A DNA stretch of 18,089 nt from Bacillota bacterium. GTDB lineage: Bacteria > Bacillota_I > Bacilli_A > RF39 > UBA660. The notes under the pieces are model-generated. The model did not search any database. It had not been told where the DNA came from and saw only the letters and a program-made list of their open reading frames with translations. Made by a program: the position numbers and the translations under genes. The stretch spans positions 10,241 to 28,329 of the forward strand of contig DOEC01000012.1 in assembly GCA_003524085.1 (NCBI GenBank), given 5' to 3'. Shown piece by piece: positions 5,972-14,419 of this stretch (position 1 is the first letter of the stretch; every line of letters starts with the position of its first letter).

Positions 5972-6848
5972 ATATATTATGTACCTCTCTTACATCTGGT
6001 ATACTAAATATCTCTCCCACTTTCTTTACAGATAAGCCTGCTGCTATTGTAGCAATTTTTAAGCATTTTTCTAAATCTAGATTTTCAGCTAAACCATAAA
6101 CAAATGCTCCAAAATATATGTCTCCTACACCAGACTTGTCTATCTCTTTTACTTTAATAGCACCCATTACTTTGATTTTATCGTCTATTTTGTAAAGAGA
6201 ACCTTTTTCACCAAGGGTAATTATTACTTTACTTTTGTACATACTTTCTAATTTATTTAATACACTTTTTAATGTGTCTGGTTTATCATAATTTATTCTT
6301 TCTCTTGCAAGAATTTCAGCAAATGTTTTATCACATATTATATAGTCAGATAATTTACATAATTTTGTAGTTTCTTCATTTACTACACTTGCAGATAATA
6401 CTTTTATTTTGTCTTTAAATTTATTACAAGCAACTGCTGCAACACTATAGTTTGTACCATCCATAAGAATTATATCAGGATTAATATTTAAGTCTACTTT
6501 TACATTTATTTCTTTTGCTATAGAATTTAATACAGTTCTACTTGCATTATACTTGTTTACTACTACGTATGATATAGATGTTTCTTCATCAGTTTTAATT
6601 AAATAATCACTATTTACTTCATTATCATTTAATGCATTAACTATTAACTTAGATTTATCATCATTCCCAACTATTGAAGACAAATAAGTAACATGCCCCC
6701 ATTTACTAAGTAAAATACTACTAGTTAAAGCACATCCACCAGGACACACAATTTTTTCTTTTATAGTATTTTTAGTATTTTCTTTAATAAAACCATCTAT
6801 AAACATAACTGTGTCTACTCTAGACTCACCTATACATAGTACTTCCAT
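5955..6848 (-). CDS. PfkB/ribokinase-family sugar or nucleoside kinase
   Basis: This ATP-dependent kinase phosphorylates a sugar or nucleoside. The start is set at 6848 (ATG after AGAAGGGAT), giving 297 aa; an upstream in-frame ATG at 6914 lies beyond the promoter. The first PfkB signature is around 37-51 (PGGCALTSSILLSKW). The second is KSGVGDIYFGAF (238-249), with Asp243 as the expected catalytic base and the GxGD anion hole. The substrate cannot be read from these motifs. First gene of a unit with smr and a pilin, followed with a 17-base overlap. Confidence 0.85.
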   Translation of the reverse strand: MEVLCIGESRVDTVMFIDGFIKENTKNTIKEKIVCPGGCALTSSILLSKWGHVTYLSSIVGNDDKSKLIVNALNDNEVNSDYLIKTDEETSISYVVVNKYNASRTVLNSIAKEINVKVDLNINPDIILMDGTNYSVAAVACNKFKDKIKVLSASVVNEETTKLCKLSDYIICDKTFAEILARERINYDKPDTLKSVLNKLESMYKSKVIITLGEKGSLYKIDDKIKVMGAIKVKEIDKSGVGDIYFGAFVYGLAENLDLEKCLKIATIAAGLSVKKVGEIFSIPDVREVHNIYGKNK

Positions 6849-6873
6849 ATTATCCCTTCTATTCTCTATTAAT

Positions 6874-6902
6874 ATTTTATAATAAAATAGTTTATTTTGC
6901 AA
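6874..6902 (-). promoter_or_regulatory. Promoter of the pfkB-smr-pilin unit
   Basis: TTGCAA (6902-6897), a 17-base spacer and TAAAAT (6879-6874), about 25 bases before the start codon. Confidence 0.6.
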
Positions 6903-7018
6903 GCAAAAAAACAACTTTTAAAGTTTTCACACAATTTAACTAAATAGCAAAATAAAGCTTATCACTTAACCCCCTTTATATATAAATATTTTTACTTAAT
7001 TACATAACTTTAATTATT

Positions 7019-7216
7019 TTAAACGTTTACTTCCAAACTTTTTTCTACTTCACTATATTTACTTTTTTCTATATTAATTAAACCGTTTAATTCAATTATT
7101 CTCTTTTTTATACCCTTTATTTCATTAATATCATTAGTTCTTTTCAAGCTCTTATTTAATAGTTGTTTTTCCCTAACTAACTCACTTATTTTGTTATCAA
7201 TATCTTTTACATTCAT
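7019..7216 (-). CDS. Small coiled-coil protein in the dnaB-dnaI operon
   Basis: The 65-aa product is highly charged and helix-forming throughout. It has heptad-like spacing of Leu/Ile (ISELVREKQLLNKSL, IKKRIIELNGLINIE), so it is probably a short coiled coil. There are no membrane segments and no cysteines. The ribosome site AGGGAG is formed by the final codons of dnaI, and only five bases separate the genes, so it is translated from the same message. Not recognised; a role with the helicase loader is only guilt by association. Confidence 0.6.
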   Translation of the reverse strand: MNVKDIDNKISELVREKQLLNKSLKRTNDINEIKGIKKRIIELNGLINIEKSKYSEVEKSLEVNV

Positions 7217-7221
7217 AACTA

Positions 7222-8130
7222 CTACTCCCTATTTCTCTTATCTTCACCAATTAAACTAATTGGTACAGTTAGTTCTTTTATTCTTTCTATTATTCTTCTT
7301 GCTTTAATTTTATCTGTACTTGAAGAAGTTTCACTAAGATGACTTTCTAATTCTTGAAGTGTAAAATTTGAAGTAAAGAATGTTATTTTTTTGTTATCCA
7401 TTCTACTTTGTAATATACTACCTAATACTTCATCTCTTGCCCAAGGAGTATTGTTTTCTGCACCAATATCATCAATTAAAAGTAAATCAGAGTTAAGTAA
7501 TTCGTTAAACATTTGCTCAAAACTTTCATTTTTATTATTAAACGAATCTTTTAACTTCTTTAAAAGTGTTGGATAGTAAATACTTACTGAAGTATATCCT
7601 TTTCTACTAAGTTCATTTAATACTGCATTTATTATATAACTTTTTCCACTACCAAAAGAACCACTTAAGTATATTCCCTTTTTATTAGGAAACTCTTTCA
7701 TAAAACTTTTGATGTATTTTAACAGCTCTACTCTAGCATTATCATCTACATAAATATCTTTCATTCTCGCATTCATTAAACTAGTTGGCATTTCATAAAA
7801 TACTGTATTACTTTTATATTTGTCATATTCTTTTTTAAACCTACATGGTGTGTAACTAAATATAAGCACCTCATCTTTTTTTGAAGGAAAGTTTACATAC
7901 CCTTTTACTTCATTTTTACAAAACTTCAATCCCTTACAATTTTTACAGTTTTTAAGTTCACAAACAGTATGCTCTAGTTTGCTAGTATACTTCATTAATG
8001 TGTCTTCATTTAGGTCTAACTTGTATGCAAGATTTGCAAAATCATTGTCTATCATAGACAATTTAAAATTTTTTCTATTAATTGCTGCTAAATCTTTTTT
8101 ACTTGAAACTAAATTTTCTACATTTCTCAT
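7222..8130 (-). CDS. dnaI: Primosomal helicase loader DnaI
   Basis: DnaI is the AAA+ protein that loads the replicative helicase (DnaC in Bacillus naming) at oriC and restarting forks. The 302 aa contain the N-terminal zinc-binding region (Cys57, 62, 65, 71), Walker A GSFGSGKS (157-164), Walker B LLLIDD (216-221) and a sensor-like FFTSNF (251-256). It overlaps dnaB by four bases (ATGA), the usual dnaB-dnaI arrangement of Bacilli and relatives. Length and order of domains match the family. Confidence 0.93.
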   Translation of the reverse strand: MRNVENLVSSKKDLAAINRKNFKLSMIDNDFANLAYKLDLNEDTLMKYTSKLEHTVCELKNCKNCKGLKFCKNEVKGYVNFPSKKDEVLIFSYTPCRFKKEYDKYKSNTVFYEMPTSLMNARMKDIYVDDNARVELLKYIKSFMKEFPNKKGIYLSGSFGSGKSYIINAVLNELSRKGYTSVSIYYPTLLKKLKDSFNNKNESFEQMFNELLNSDLLLIDDIGAENNTPWARDEVLGSILQSRMDNKKITFFTSNFTLQELESHLSETSSSTDKIKARRIIERIKELTVPISLIGEDKRNRE

Positions 8131-9428
8131 ACATACTCCTTTAAAAAACTTTCAATTTCTTCTTTTGCTTCATCATTTACTTCTTCTTTTTGTAAATTTT
8201 TATTAAACCAGTCAGGTGTTGTTTCTTCTTTTTTCACTTTAGGTGAGGTTTTTGTTTCTTTAATTTTCTTTAATCTCTTATGTGCTTTTTCAGCATATTC
8301 CATTGCTTCTTTTGCTGTTTCAATATTTGCTCTTTTCCACTCACCAGCAATTGTTTCAACGTATGCTTTTACTAAACGATTATTTTGAGTTTTTAACACA
8401 TAATCAATTAAAACGTTTACCACCGCCGGGTTAAGTTTTAAATCAACTACAAGCATCTCAAGAATTTTCATATCTCTTTCAGTTGGCCTAACACCTTTAT
8501 ATTTGCTCTTTAAAAAGTCATAAGGCTTTAATGTTTCAAATACTTTAATAATTCTACCTCTTAAAGTATTGTCCCCACTTGGGCTTCTCAAATGATCAGG
8601 TTGACTTTTGAATATTAAGCTAGGTAACCTTCCATCATTATTAAATTGATAATATTTTCTTACATTTGTTTTTAATAGTTCTTTATCAATAAGCCCTTTT
8701 TCGTTTAGACTAATTTTAACAAGGTCTCCCATTGTAAGTGGGTCTAAATTATATAGAAAAGCTAAGTTCGTAATAAGTTCTTTAGAACTTTTCATAAGTG
8801 CTTTGTCATTTAAAAGATTTTTTGGCATTCCACTTAACATCGCATCAAAGTCAAACATCATTTCATATTCAAGTGGTCTTTTTTCTTTTTTGACAAGTTC
8901 TTTATCATAGTTAAGTTCAAAACTTGTGTAATTTTTGCTTTTAAAAGTCATATCAAAAGCACTAGTGATGTCGGTATAATTGCTTAAATTTACAGTAGGC
9001 AATTTAAAGTAAGATTTAATTCTTAGGTACTCTTCTTTCCCTACATTATTATATAGCACCATATTAAATATAGGATGATTAAAGAATTCACTTACTGATA
9101 AAGGACTATATAACTCATATACATATGAATTAACATTTCCTTCTTTTACGTAAGTCTTAATTAAGCCTACTCCTTCTAGTTTTATTCTTGCTTCTTTAAT
9201 GTTTTCTAGAGTATCACCCAAATTAGTCATTAAGTGGTGATGCGTAAGTTCACTTGAGATATAATTGTTAGCTTTTAATTCATTATATAGAATGTTATAT
9301 AAAGTAACACTAGTATTTCCTATTATAGGCATATAAAGCATATTTAAAACAAGTTTATCCATTTCACTTAGTAAACTCTTATTTATAACTTGATATATAT
9401 CTGCTGGTAAAAGTGTTACTTTATTCAT
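8127..9428 (-). CDS. dnaB: Replication initiation/membrane attachment protein DnaB
   Basis: This is the Firmicutes-type DnaB, not the helicase: with DnaD and DnaI it assembles the primosome and remodels DNA. The 433-aa product has an N-terminal winged-helix region beginning LPADIYQVINKSLLSEMDK. The C-terminal DnaD/DnaB_2-type region carries the family YxxxIxxxW motif (Tyr356, Ile360, Trp364), followed by a charged linker. The start at 9428 has AGGAGGAAT upstream. The stop is TGA, overlapping dnaI, the only TGA stop identified here, so TGA is not a Trp codon in this organism. Confidence 0.92.
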   Translation of the reverse strand: MNKVTLLPADIYQVINKSLLSEMDKLVLNMLYMPIIGNTSVTLYNILYNELKANNYISSELTHHHLMTNLGDTLENIKEARIKLEGVGLIKTYVKEGNVNSYVYELYSPLSVSEFFNHPIFNMVLYNNVGKEEYLRIKSYFKLPTVNLSNYTDITSAFDMTFKSKNYTSFELNYDKELVKKEKRPLEYEMMFDFDAMLSGMPKNLLNDKALMKSSKELITNLAFLYNLDPLTMGDLVKISLNEKGLIDKELLKTNVRKYYQFNNDGRLPSLIFKSQPDHLRSPSGDNTLRGRIIKVFETLKPYDFLKSKYKGVRPTERDMKILEMLVVDLKLNPAVVNVLIDYVLKTQNNRLVKAYVETIAGEWKRANIETAKEAMEYAEKAHKRLKKIKETKTSPKVKKEETTPDWFNKNLQKEEVNDEAKEEIESFLKEYV

Positions 9429-9450
9429 AAGCTATTCCTCCTATAAATCT

Positions 9451-9479
9451 ATTTTATATTAAATGAACAAATATTACAA
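9451..9479 (-). promoter_or_regulatory. Promoter of the dnaB-dnaI operon
   Basis: TTGTAA (9479-9474), 17 bases, TAAAAT (9456-9451), shortly before the dnaB ribosome site. Confidence 0.55.
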
Positions 9480-9534
9480 GTGAAATTCTTTAATATTTTT
9501 AACTTTATTTTTAAGTGTATTTTTATAAATACAA

Positions 9535-9571
9535 AAGAGAAAAATTTAATTGATTTTTAAATCTTTCTCTT
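9535..9571 (-). terminator. Terminator after the toxin gene
   Basis: A 13-bp stem with one G-U pair (9571-9559 with 9547-9535 on the minus strand) ends in TCTCTTTTG, eight bases after the toxin stop codon. Confidence 0.7.
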
Positions 9572-9579
9572 AAAATTAG

Positions 9580-10050
9580 TTATTCGTTTAATTCATTTAG
9601 CATTTTTTGTTTTAACGAGTCTATATCAGTGAAAAATAAGTCAGTTCCTCTTTTCTTTAAGCCTATCATGTTTTTAAAAAGACTTTTGATTTCACTTTGT
9701 AAATCTGTTGGAACTTTTAAAGGAACACCATCAATAGTATGCACATGATCAATATATTTTTCCAATGTAGGAAAAGAATTTTGAAGTAATATAACTGCAT
9801 CTTCATTTGCTATTTTTCTTATTATAATCGTATTACAAAAGCCATATCTTGCCACTTTTTTCTCTATTATCTTACTATACTTTTCTATTTTTGAGCTTAC
9901 AGGAATAAACCATAATATATCTTTTTCTTTTATAGTAAAATAAGTTGGGTGTTTTTTACCTTTTTCATGATTTTGCATAAGTTTTTCATCATTAACTAAA
10001 TCAAAATACTCGTCTTTAATATGATATAGATAGCCAGTTTTAACTTTCAT
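9580..10050 (-). CDS. Type III toxin-antitoxin endoribonuclease, ToxN/AbiQ superfamily (CptN-like)
   Basis: ToxN-type proteins are RNases held inactive by a small pseudoknot RNA; release during phage infection or stress cuts RNAs and stops growth. I use ATG 10050 (GGAG nine bases upstream; MKVKTGYLYHIKDEYF), giving 156 aa, rather than the ATG 15 bases earlier. The core has the family layout: strands LWFIPVSSK (46-54) and TIIIRKI (74-80), then an ILLQNSFPTLEKYID (87-101) segment, as I recall for CptIN toxins. The identification is strongly supported by the upstream context on the same strand: promoter, two 49-nt repeats and a terminator before the toxin, the hallmark order of type III systems. 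The family call is part recognition, part context. Confidence 0.82.
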   Translation of the reverse strand: MKVKTGYLYHIKDEYFDLVNDEKLMQNHEKGKKHPTYFTIKEKDILWFIPVSSKIEKYSKIIEKKVARYGFCNTIIIRKIANEDAVILLQNSFPTLEKYIDHVHTIDGVPLKVPTDLQSEIKSLFKNMIGLKKRGTDLFFTDIDSLKQKMLNELNE

Positions 10051-10069
10051 ATAAACCATCTCCATGAAA

Positions 10070-10078
10070 AGTATATCA
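10070..10078 (-). promoter_or_regulatory. Possible extended -10 directly before the toxin gene
   Basis: TGA plus TATACT (10075-10070) lies between the terminator and the toxin ribosome site. Type III toxins are normally expressed by read-through, so this may be chance. Confidence 0.25.
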
Positions 10079-10083
10079 TAAAC

Positions 10084-10114
10084 AAAAAGAAAACTCTACC
10101 TTATTGGTAAAGTT
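10084..10114 (-). terminator. Internal terminator between RNA antitoxin and toxin
   Basis: AACTTTACC pairs with GGTAGAGTT (9 bp including one G-U), with loop AATAA and tail TTCTTTTTG on the minus strand. A leaky terminator here sets the antitoxin:toxin ratio in type III loci. Confidence 0.85.
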
Positions 10115-10241
10115 GTTCTACATTTTCAACCAGGATCATTTATTAGTCGCACCACCTGGAAGCGAAAAACATTGTCGCCTGAAATCATTTATAACCCGCG
10201 CCATTCAGAAGCGGCAAACATTTACACACTTTTTTTAGTGC
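10115..10241 (-). ncRNA. Type III antitoxin RNA (ToxI/CptI-like), two repeats
   Basis: This is a non-coding transcript from the promoter at 10248-10276 to the terminator at 10084-10114. It is mostly two 49-nt units. Each unit folds as an H-type pseudoknot: a 4-bp stem (CCGC/GCGG in the first unit, TCGC/GCGA in the second), with loop bases (CTGAA or CCAGG) pairing with downstream bases (TTCAG or CCTGG). The two units change paired bases together, which is direct covariation. A short 5' CACT/AGTG hairpin precedes them. The RNA is expected to be cut into single units by the toxin, which then wrap and inhibit it. Confidence 0.85.
10125..10222 (-). repeat. Two tandem 49-nt antitoxin repeats
   Basis: Units 10174-10222 (transcribed first) and 10125-10173 align without gaps. 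They share AAATGAT, the GCG-side stem bases, CGCTTC and AATGTTT, and differ mainly at base-paired positions. Confidence 0.9.
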
Positions 10242-10247
10242 ACTATA

Positions 10248-10276
10248 AGTATACTATATTTTTAAGAAAATGTCAA
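10248..10276 (-). promoter_or_regulatory. Promoter of the toxin-antitoxin locus
   Basis: Perfect TTGACA (10276-10271), 17 bases, TATACT (10253-10248). Among the strongest promoters in the window, as expected for an antitoxin RNA needed in excess. Confidence 0.85.
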
Positions 10277-10337
10277 ATAGCATACACTTATATTTTATTC
10301 AGAAATTATTTTTTTATTACAGTTAATTGCCTATAAA

Positions 10338-12956
10338 CTATTCACTTTTTAAAGCAGCTTGCGCAGCAGCGAGCCTTGCAATTGGAACACGGTAAGGGCT
10401 ACAAGAAACATAATCTAAGCCAACACGATGACAGAATTCTACGCTTGCTGGATCTCCACCATGTTCTCCACATATTCCTAAATGCATATTTGGATTTGCT
10501 TCTCTTCCTAAAGTACTAGCCATTTTAACAAGTTTTCCAACACCTTTTTGGTCTAGTTTAGCAAATGGATCATTCTCATATATTTTTTTATCATAATAGT
10601 CAGTTAAGAATTTACCTGCGTCATCTCTTGAAAAACCAAACGTCATTTGAGTTAAATCATTAGTACCAAAACTAAAGAAGTCAGCTTCTTTTGCTATCTC
10701 ATCAGCTGTTAAAGCAGCACGTGGAATTTCTATCATTGTACCAACATGATAAGTCATATCTATGGCTTCATTCTTAATAATCTCATCTGCTGTTTTAGTT
10801 ACTATATTTTTAACATATTTTAATTCCTTTACTTCTCCTACTAAAGGTATCATTATTTCAGGAGTTACCATTTTACCAGTTCTCTTACTAACTTCAATTG
10901 CAGCTTTTATAACAGCCTTAGTTTGCATTTCTGCTATTTCGGGGAACGTAACAGCAAGACGACAACCACGATGTCCCATCATTGGGTTAAATTCATGAAG
11001 TGAAGCAATAATATTTTTAACTTGTGCAACACTTTTTCCTTGAGTATCAGCAAGAAGTTTAATGTCTTCTTCTGTAGTAGGCACAAATTCATGTAGTGGT
11101 GGGTCTAAATATCTTATTGTAACACTATAGCCTTCCATCGCTTCATAAAGTGCTTCAAAATCTTTTTGTTGCATTGGTTCAATTTTAGCTAAAGCAGATT
11201 TTCTTTCTTCTACAGTATCAGATACTATCATTTCTCTAATTGCAGCAATTCTATCTTTTTCAAAGAACATGTGTTCAGTACGGCAAAGTCCTATACCTTC
11301 TGCTCCAAGTTCTCTTGCTTTTAATGCATCTTTTGGTGTATCAGCATTAGTTCTTACTCCAAGACGTCTATATTTATCAGCCCAAGCCATAATACGGCCG
11401 AATTCTCCAGTAATAGTTGCATCTACCTTATTAATAAGTCCTTTATAAATCTTGCCAGTAGAACCATCTATTGAAATTTCATCTCCTTCATGGAAAGTAT
11501 AACCACCTAATGTGAAGACTTTGTTTTCTTCATCCATCACAATACTAGAGCATCCACTTACACAGCATGAGCCCATTCCACGAGCAACTACAGCAGCGTG
11601 AGAAGTCATTCCACCTCTTACAGTTAAAATTCCTTCACTTGATTTCATTCCTTCTATATCTTCAGGGGATGTTTCTAGTCTTACAAGTACTACTTTTTCT
11701 CCACTTTCATGCATTTTTTTAGCGTCTCCTGCAGTAAATACAACTTTTCCACTAGCGGCCCCTGGTGATGCAGCTAAACCTTTTCCTATTTCTATAGAAT
11801 TTTTTAACTCAGCTGGATCAAATGTTGGATGAAGTAAAGTATCTAAATTTCTTGGATCTATCATTAAAACAGCTTCTTTGTCTGTAATTTTTCCTTCGTC
11901 TACTAAGTCACACGCAATTTTTAATGCAGCCTTAGCAGTTCTTTTACCATTTCTAGTTTGTAGCATATATAAATGTTTATCTTCTATAGTAAACTCCATA
12001 TCTTGCATATCATGATAATGGTTTTCTAGTTTTTCACAAATACCAACAAACTCTTCATATACTTCAGGCATTACATCTTTTAAATGACTAATAGGTTCAG
12101 GTGTACGAACTCCTGCTACTACGTCTTCTCCTTGAGCATTAATTAAGAATTCTCCCATTAAATGTTTTTCTCCAGTTGCTGGGTCTCTTGTGAATGCAAC
12201 ACCAGTCCCTGATGTTTCTCCCATATTACCAAATGCCATCATTTGAACATTTACAGCTGTTCCCCAAGAATATGGTATATCATTATCTCTTCTATAAACG
12301 TTTGCTCTTGGGTTATCCCAACTACGGAATACTGCTTTTACTGCACCCATTAATTGCTCTACTGGGTCTGTTGGGAAATCACTTCCTACTTTGCTTTTAT
12401 ATTCAGCTTTAAACATATTAGCAAGTTCTTTTAAATCTTCACTAGTTAATTCAGTATCAAGTTTAACGCCTTTACTCTCTTTCATTTTATCAATTAATAC
12501 TTCAAAGTATTTCTTTCCAACTTCCATTACAACGTCAGAATACATTTGAATAAATCTTCTATATGAGTCCCATGCCCATCTAGCGTTTCCACTTTTTTCT
12601 GCTAGAGTTTCTACAACGCTTTCATTTAGTCCTAAATTTAGTATTGTGTCCATCATACCAGGCATACTTGCTCTTGCACCACTTCTAACACTAACTAAAA
12701 GTGGGTTTGTTGTACTACCAAAACTTTTTCCAGTAATACTTTCCAATTTTTTAATGTTTTCTAGTATTTCACTTTCTATTTCTTTACTTATAACTTCTCC
12801 ATCTTCATAATATTTTGTACAAGCTTCAGTTGTTATAGTAAAACCTTGTGGAACAGGTAAACCTAGTTTAGTCATTTCTGCTAAGTTCGCACCTTTTCCT
12901 CCAAGTAAATTTTTCATATCTTTATTTCCTTCACTAAACAAATAAACATATTTCAT
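10338..12956 (-). CDS. ppdK: Pyruvate, phosphate dikinase
   Basis: PPDK interconverts PEP, AMP and PPi with pyruvate, ATP and Pi. In anaerobes it often runs the last step of glycolysis with PPi. The 872 aa are full length. The N-terminal nucleotide-binding domain opens LLGGKGANLAEMTKLGLPVP (17-36). The swivelling phosphohistidine domain has GGMTSHAAVVARG (448-460) with His453, and the Thr before it is the usual regulatory site. The C-terminal PEP/pyruvate TIM barrel carries CGEHGGDP with Cys829. It is three bases downstream of tdk and uses a ribosome site (AAAGGATGG) in the tdk end. No terminator is evident after it; transcription may approach the TA promoter. G+C is visibly higher than in neighbours, as expected for a highly expressed gene. 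Confidence 0.96.
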   Translation of the reverse strand: MKYVYLFSEGNKDMKNLLGGKGANLAEMTKLGLPVPQGFTITTEACTKYYEDGEVISKEIESEILENIKKLESITGKSFGSTTNPLLVSVRSGARASMPGMMDTILNLGLNESVVETLAEKSGNARWAWDSYRRFIQMYSDVVMEVGKKYFEVLIDKMKESKGVKLDTELTSEDLKELANMFKAEYKSKVGSDFPTDPVEQLMGAVKAVFRSWDNPRANVYRRDNDIPYSWGTAVNVQMMAFGNMGETSGTGVAFTRDPATGEKHLMGEFLINAQGEDVVAGVRTPEPISHLKDVMPEVYEEFVGICEKLENHYHDMQDMEFTIEDKHLYMLQTRNGKRTAKAALKIACDLVDEGKITDKEAVLMIDPRNLDTLLHPTFDPAELKNSIEIGKGLAASPGAASGKVVFTAGDAKKMHESGEKVVLVRLETSPEDIEGMKSSEGILTVRGGMTSHAAVVARGMGSCCVSGCSSIVMDEENKVFTLGGYTFHEGDEISIDGSTGKIYKGLINKVDATITGEFGRIMAWADKYRRLGVRTNADTPKDALKARELGAEGIGLCRTEHMFFEKDRIAAIREMIVSDTVEERKSALAKIEPMQQKDFEALYEAMEGYSVTIRYLDPPLHEFVPTTEEDIKLLADTQGKSVAQVKNIIASLHEFNPMMGHRGCRLAVTFPEIAEMQTKAVIKAAIEVSKRTGKMVTPEIMIPLVGEVKELKYVKNIVTKTADEIIKNEAIDMTYHVGTMIEIPRAALTADEIAKEADFFSFGTNDLTQMTFGFSRDDAGKFLTDYYDKKIYENDPFAKLDQKGVGKLVKMASTLGREANPNMHLGICGEHGGDPASVEFCHRVGLDYVSCSPYRVPIARLAAAQAALKSE

Positions 12957-12959
12957 AAG

Positions 12960-13544
12960 TTAATTCCATCCTTTCATTTTTCTAACTTTAGTTAAATAGC
13001 ATTTGCCACATAAACTTTCATATTCTACGTCTCCGTCAATTGCAACTTGGTCTCCATCTAAAGTAAACTCTCCATTTACAATTCTTGCATTAAATCTAGC
13101 TTTTCTACCACATCTACATATTGTATACAACTCTTCTATCTCATCAGCAAGTTCAAATAGTCTTTTACTTCCTGGAAATAGATTAGTTCTAAAGTCACAC
13201 CTTAAGCCAAAACATATTACAGGTATATTTGTAAGTTTACTAAATACAAACAACTCTTCAACTTGACTTTCACTTAAGAACTGTGCTTCGTCTACTAGTA
13301 CACAACTAGTGTTACCAACTAGTAAGTTTAAGTATCCTTTTAAGTTTTCTTCTGGACTTACTAAATGATCAACTTTTCTTTCTACACCAATTCTACTTGA
13401 TACGCTATCATTTGCTTTAGTATCAATGCTAGGTTTAATTAAAACCACTTTCATTCCTCTTTCTTCATAATTGTGTGCAACTTGTAGTAAACTTGTTGTC
13501 TTCCCGCAGTTCATCGCACCATATCTAAAATACAATTTACTCAT
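12960..13544 (-). CDS. tdk: Thymidine kinase
   Basis: Salvage kinase converting thymidine to dTMP with ATP, type II (TK1-like). The 194 aa show the P-loop GAMNCGKT (9-16), the Walker B/catalytic DEAQF (85-89, Glu86 the base) and zinc-binding Cys143/Cys145 with Cys179/Cys182 around the lasso loop. The start overlaps the recombinase stop by one base (TAATG), so it is coupled to xer, with GGGAGG as ribosome site. Confidence 0.95.
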   Translation of the reverse strand: MSKLYFRYGAMNCGKTTSLLQVAHNYEERGMKVVLIKPSIDTKANDSVSSRIGVERKVDHLVSPEENLKGYLNLLVGNTSCVLVDEAQFLSESQVEELFVFSKLTNIPVICFGLRCDFRTNLFPGSKRLFELADEIEELYTICRCGRKARFNARIVNGEFTLDGDQVAIDGDVEYESLCGKCYLTKVRKMKGWN

Positions 13545-14419
13545 TATAACCTCCCTCTTGGATGACTTTTAAAATATACATCCTTTAACCTCTCACTTGT
13601 AACATGAGTATACACTTCTGTTGTATTGATATTCTTATGTCCAAGAAGTTCTTGTACACTTCTTAAATCACATCCATTATCAAGTAAATGTGTTGCAAAA
13701 GTATGTCTTAAAGTATGTGGACTAACTTTTACTTTAATAGAGGTTTCTTTTATAATATTATCTATTATCTTTGCTATACCTCTAGTAGTTATATTATCAC
13801 CATTTTTGTTAAGTAACAAGTAGACATTTTGTTTACTACCTAGTAGTTCATTTCTTAAACCATTTATATAAATATCAAGTAATTCGCTTACATAGTCTCC
13901 ATAAAAAACAGTTCTCTCATAACTTCCCTTTCCTAATATCCTAATGCTTTTATTATCATAATCAATATCGTTTAATTTAATACTCACAAGTTCACTAACT
14001 CTAGTACCTGTTGCATATAATAGTTCAATTATAAGGTTATTTCTTACCCCAAACTTTCCTTCTTTACTTACATTAATCATACTTTCTAGTTCATTATAAG
14101 GAATAAACTTTGGTAAAGTCTTTTCTTTTTTAGGATATTTTATATTTGATGCTGGGTTTATAGTGATAACATCGTTTTCTTTTAAAAATTTGTAAAAGCT
14201 TTTTAAAGTGCTGATTTTTCTACTTACAGTTTTATTTTTGTCTTCTTTTATAAACAAGTAATTCAAATACTTTTTAATGTCTTCTTTAGTAACGCTAGTT
14301 ATATTTTTTTTTATGTACTCACTAAATTCTCTTAAGTCAATGCTGTAACTTTTTATAGTTAAATCACTGTAGTTTTTATATTCTTTCAAATATCTTAAAA
14401 AGTTATCAATTACTAACAT
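13544..14419 (-). CDS. xerD: Tyrosine recombinase, XerC/XerD family
   Basis: The 291 aa match Xer recombinases, which resolve chromosome dimers at dif. An N-terminal SAM-like core-binding domain (to about 85) is followed by the catalytic domain with all active-site residues: Arg140 (TGTR), Lys164, His235 and Arg238 (HTLRH), His261 (LLGHKN) and Tyr270. XerC, XerD and single-Xer systems cannot be told apart from the motifs alone, so the symbol is provisional. It overlaps the pilin gene by 14 bases and is followed directly by tdk, so it is part of a housekeeping operon; there are no integrase companions or att-like repeats pointing to a mobile element. Confidence 0.88.
   Translation of the reverse strand: MLVIDNFLRYLKEYKNYSDLTIKSYSIDLREFSEYIKKNITSVTKEDIKKYLNYLFIKEDKNKTVSRKISTLKSFYKFLKENDVITINPASNIKYPKKEKTLPKFIPYNELESMINVSKEGKFGVRNNLIIELLYATGTRVSELVSIKLNDIDYDNKSIRILGKGSYERTVFYGDYVSELLDIYINGLRNELLGSKQNVYLLLNKNGDNITTRGIAKIIDNIIKETSIKVKVSPHTLRHTFATHLLDNGCDLRSVQELLGHKNINTTEVYTHVTSERLKDVYFKSHPRGRL

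Noticed and set aside
6905..6920. Palindrome around AACTTTTAAAGTT as terminator of the dnaB operon
   Set aside because: Six AT-only pairs with almost no loop are too weak to call.
6930..6990. GGGGG on the minus strand followed by a nine-codon GTG frame
   Set aside because: No conserved context and a very short hydrophobic peptide; likely chance in the gap before the pfkB promoter.
8127..8130. Use of the Mycoplasma code (TGA as Trp)
   Set aside because: TGA ends dnaB at the dnaI overlap and all Trp codons seen are TGG.
10106..10124. A third antitoxin repeat next to the terminator
   Set aside because: Only the trailing TACATT resembles the repeat end; the stem bases are missing, so it is linker sequence.
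10125..10222. CRISPR-like repeat array
   Set aside because: The two units are directly adjacent without spacers and fold as pseudoknots upstream of a toxin; no cas genes.
12194..12412. Plus-strand open frame inside ppdK (and similar frames at 10762-10998, 13003-13266, 16926-17359)
   Set aside because: They lie antisense to well-supported genes, lack ribosome sites and have low-complexity translations; they are shadows.
13544..14419. Xer-type recombinase as the integrase of a mobile element
   Set aside because: It is embedded in a co-oriented housekeeping operon with overlapping genes, and no att-like repeats, tRNA or phage genes are present.
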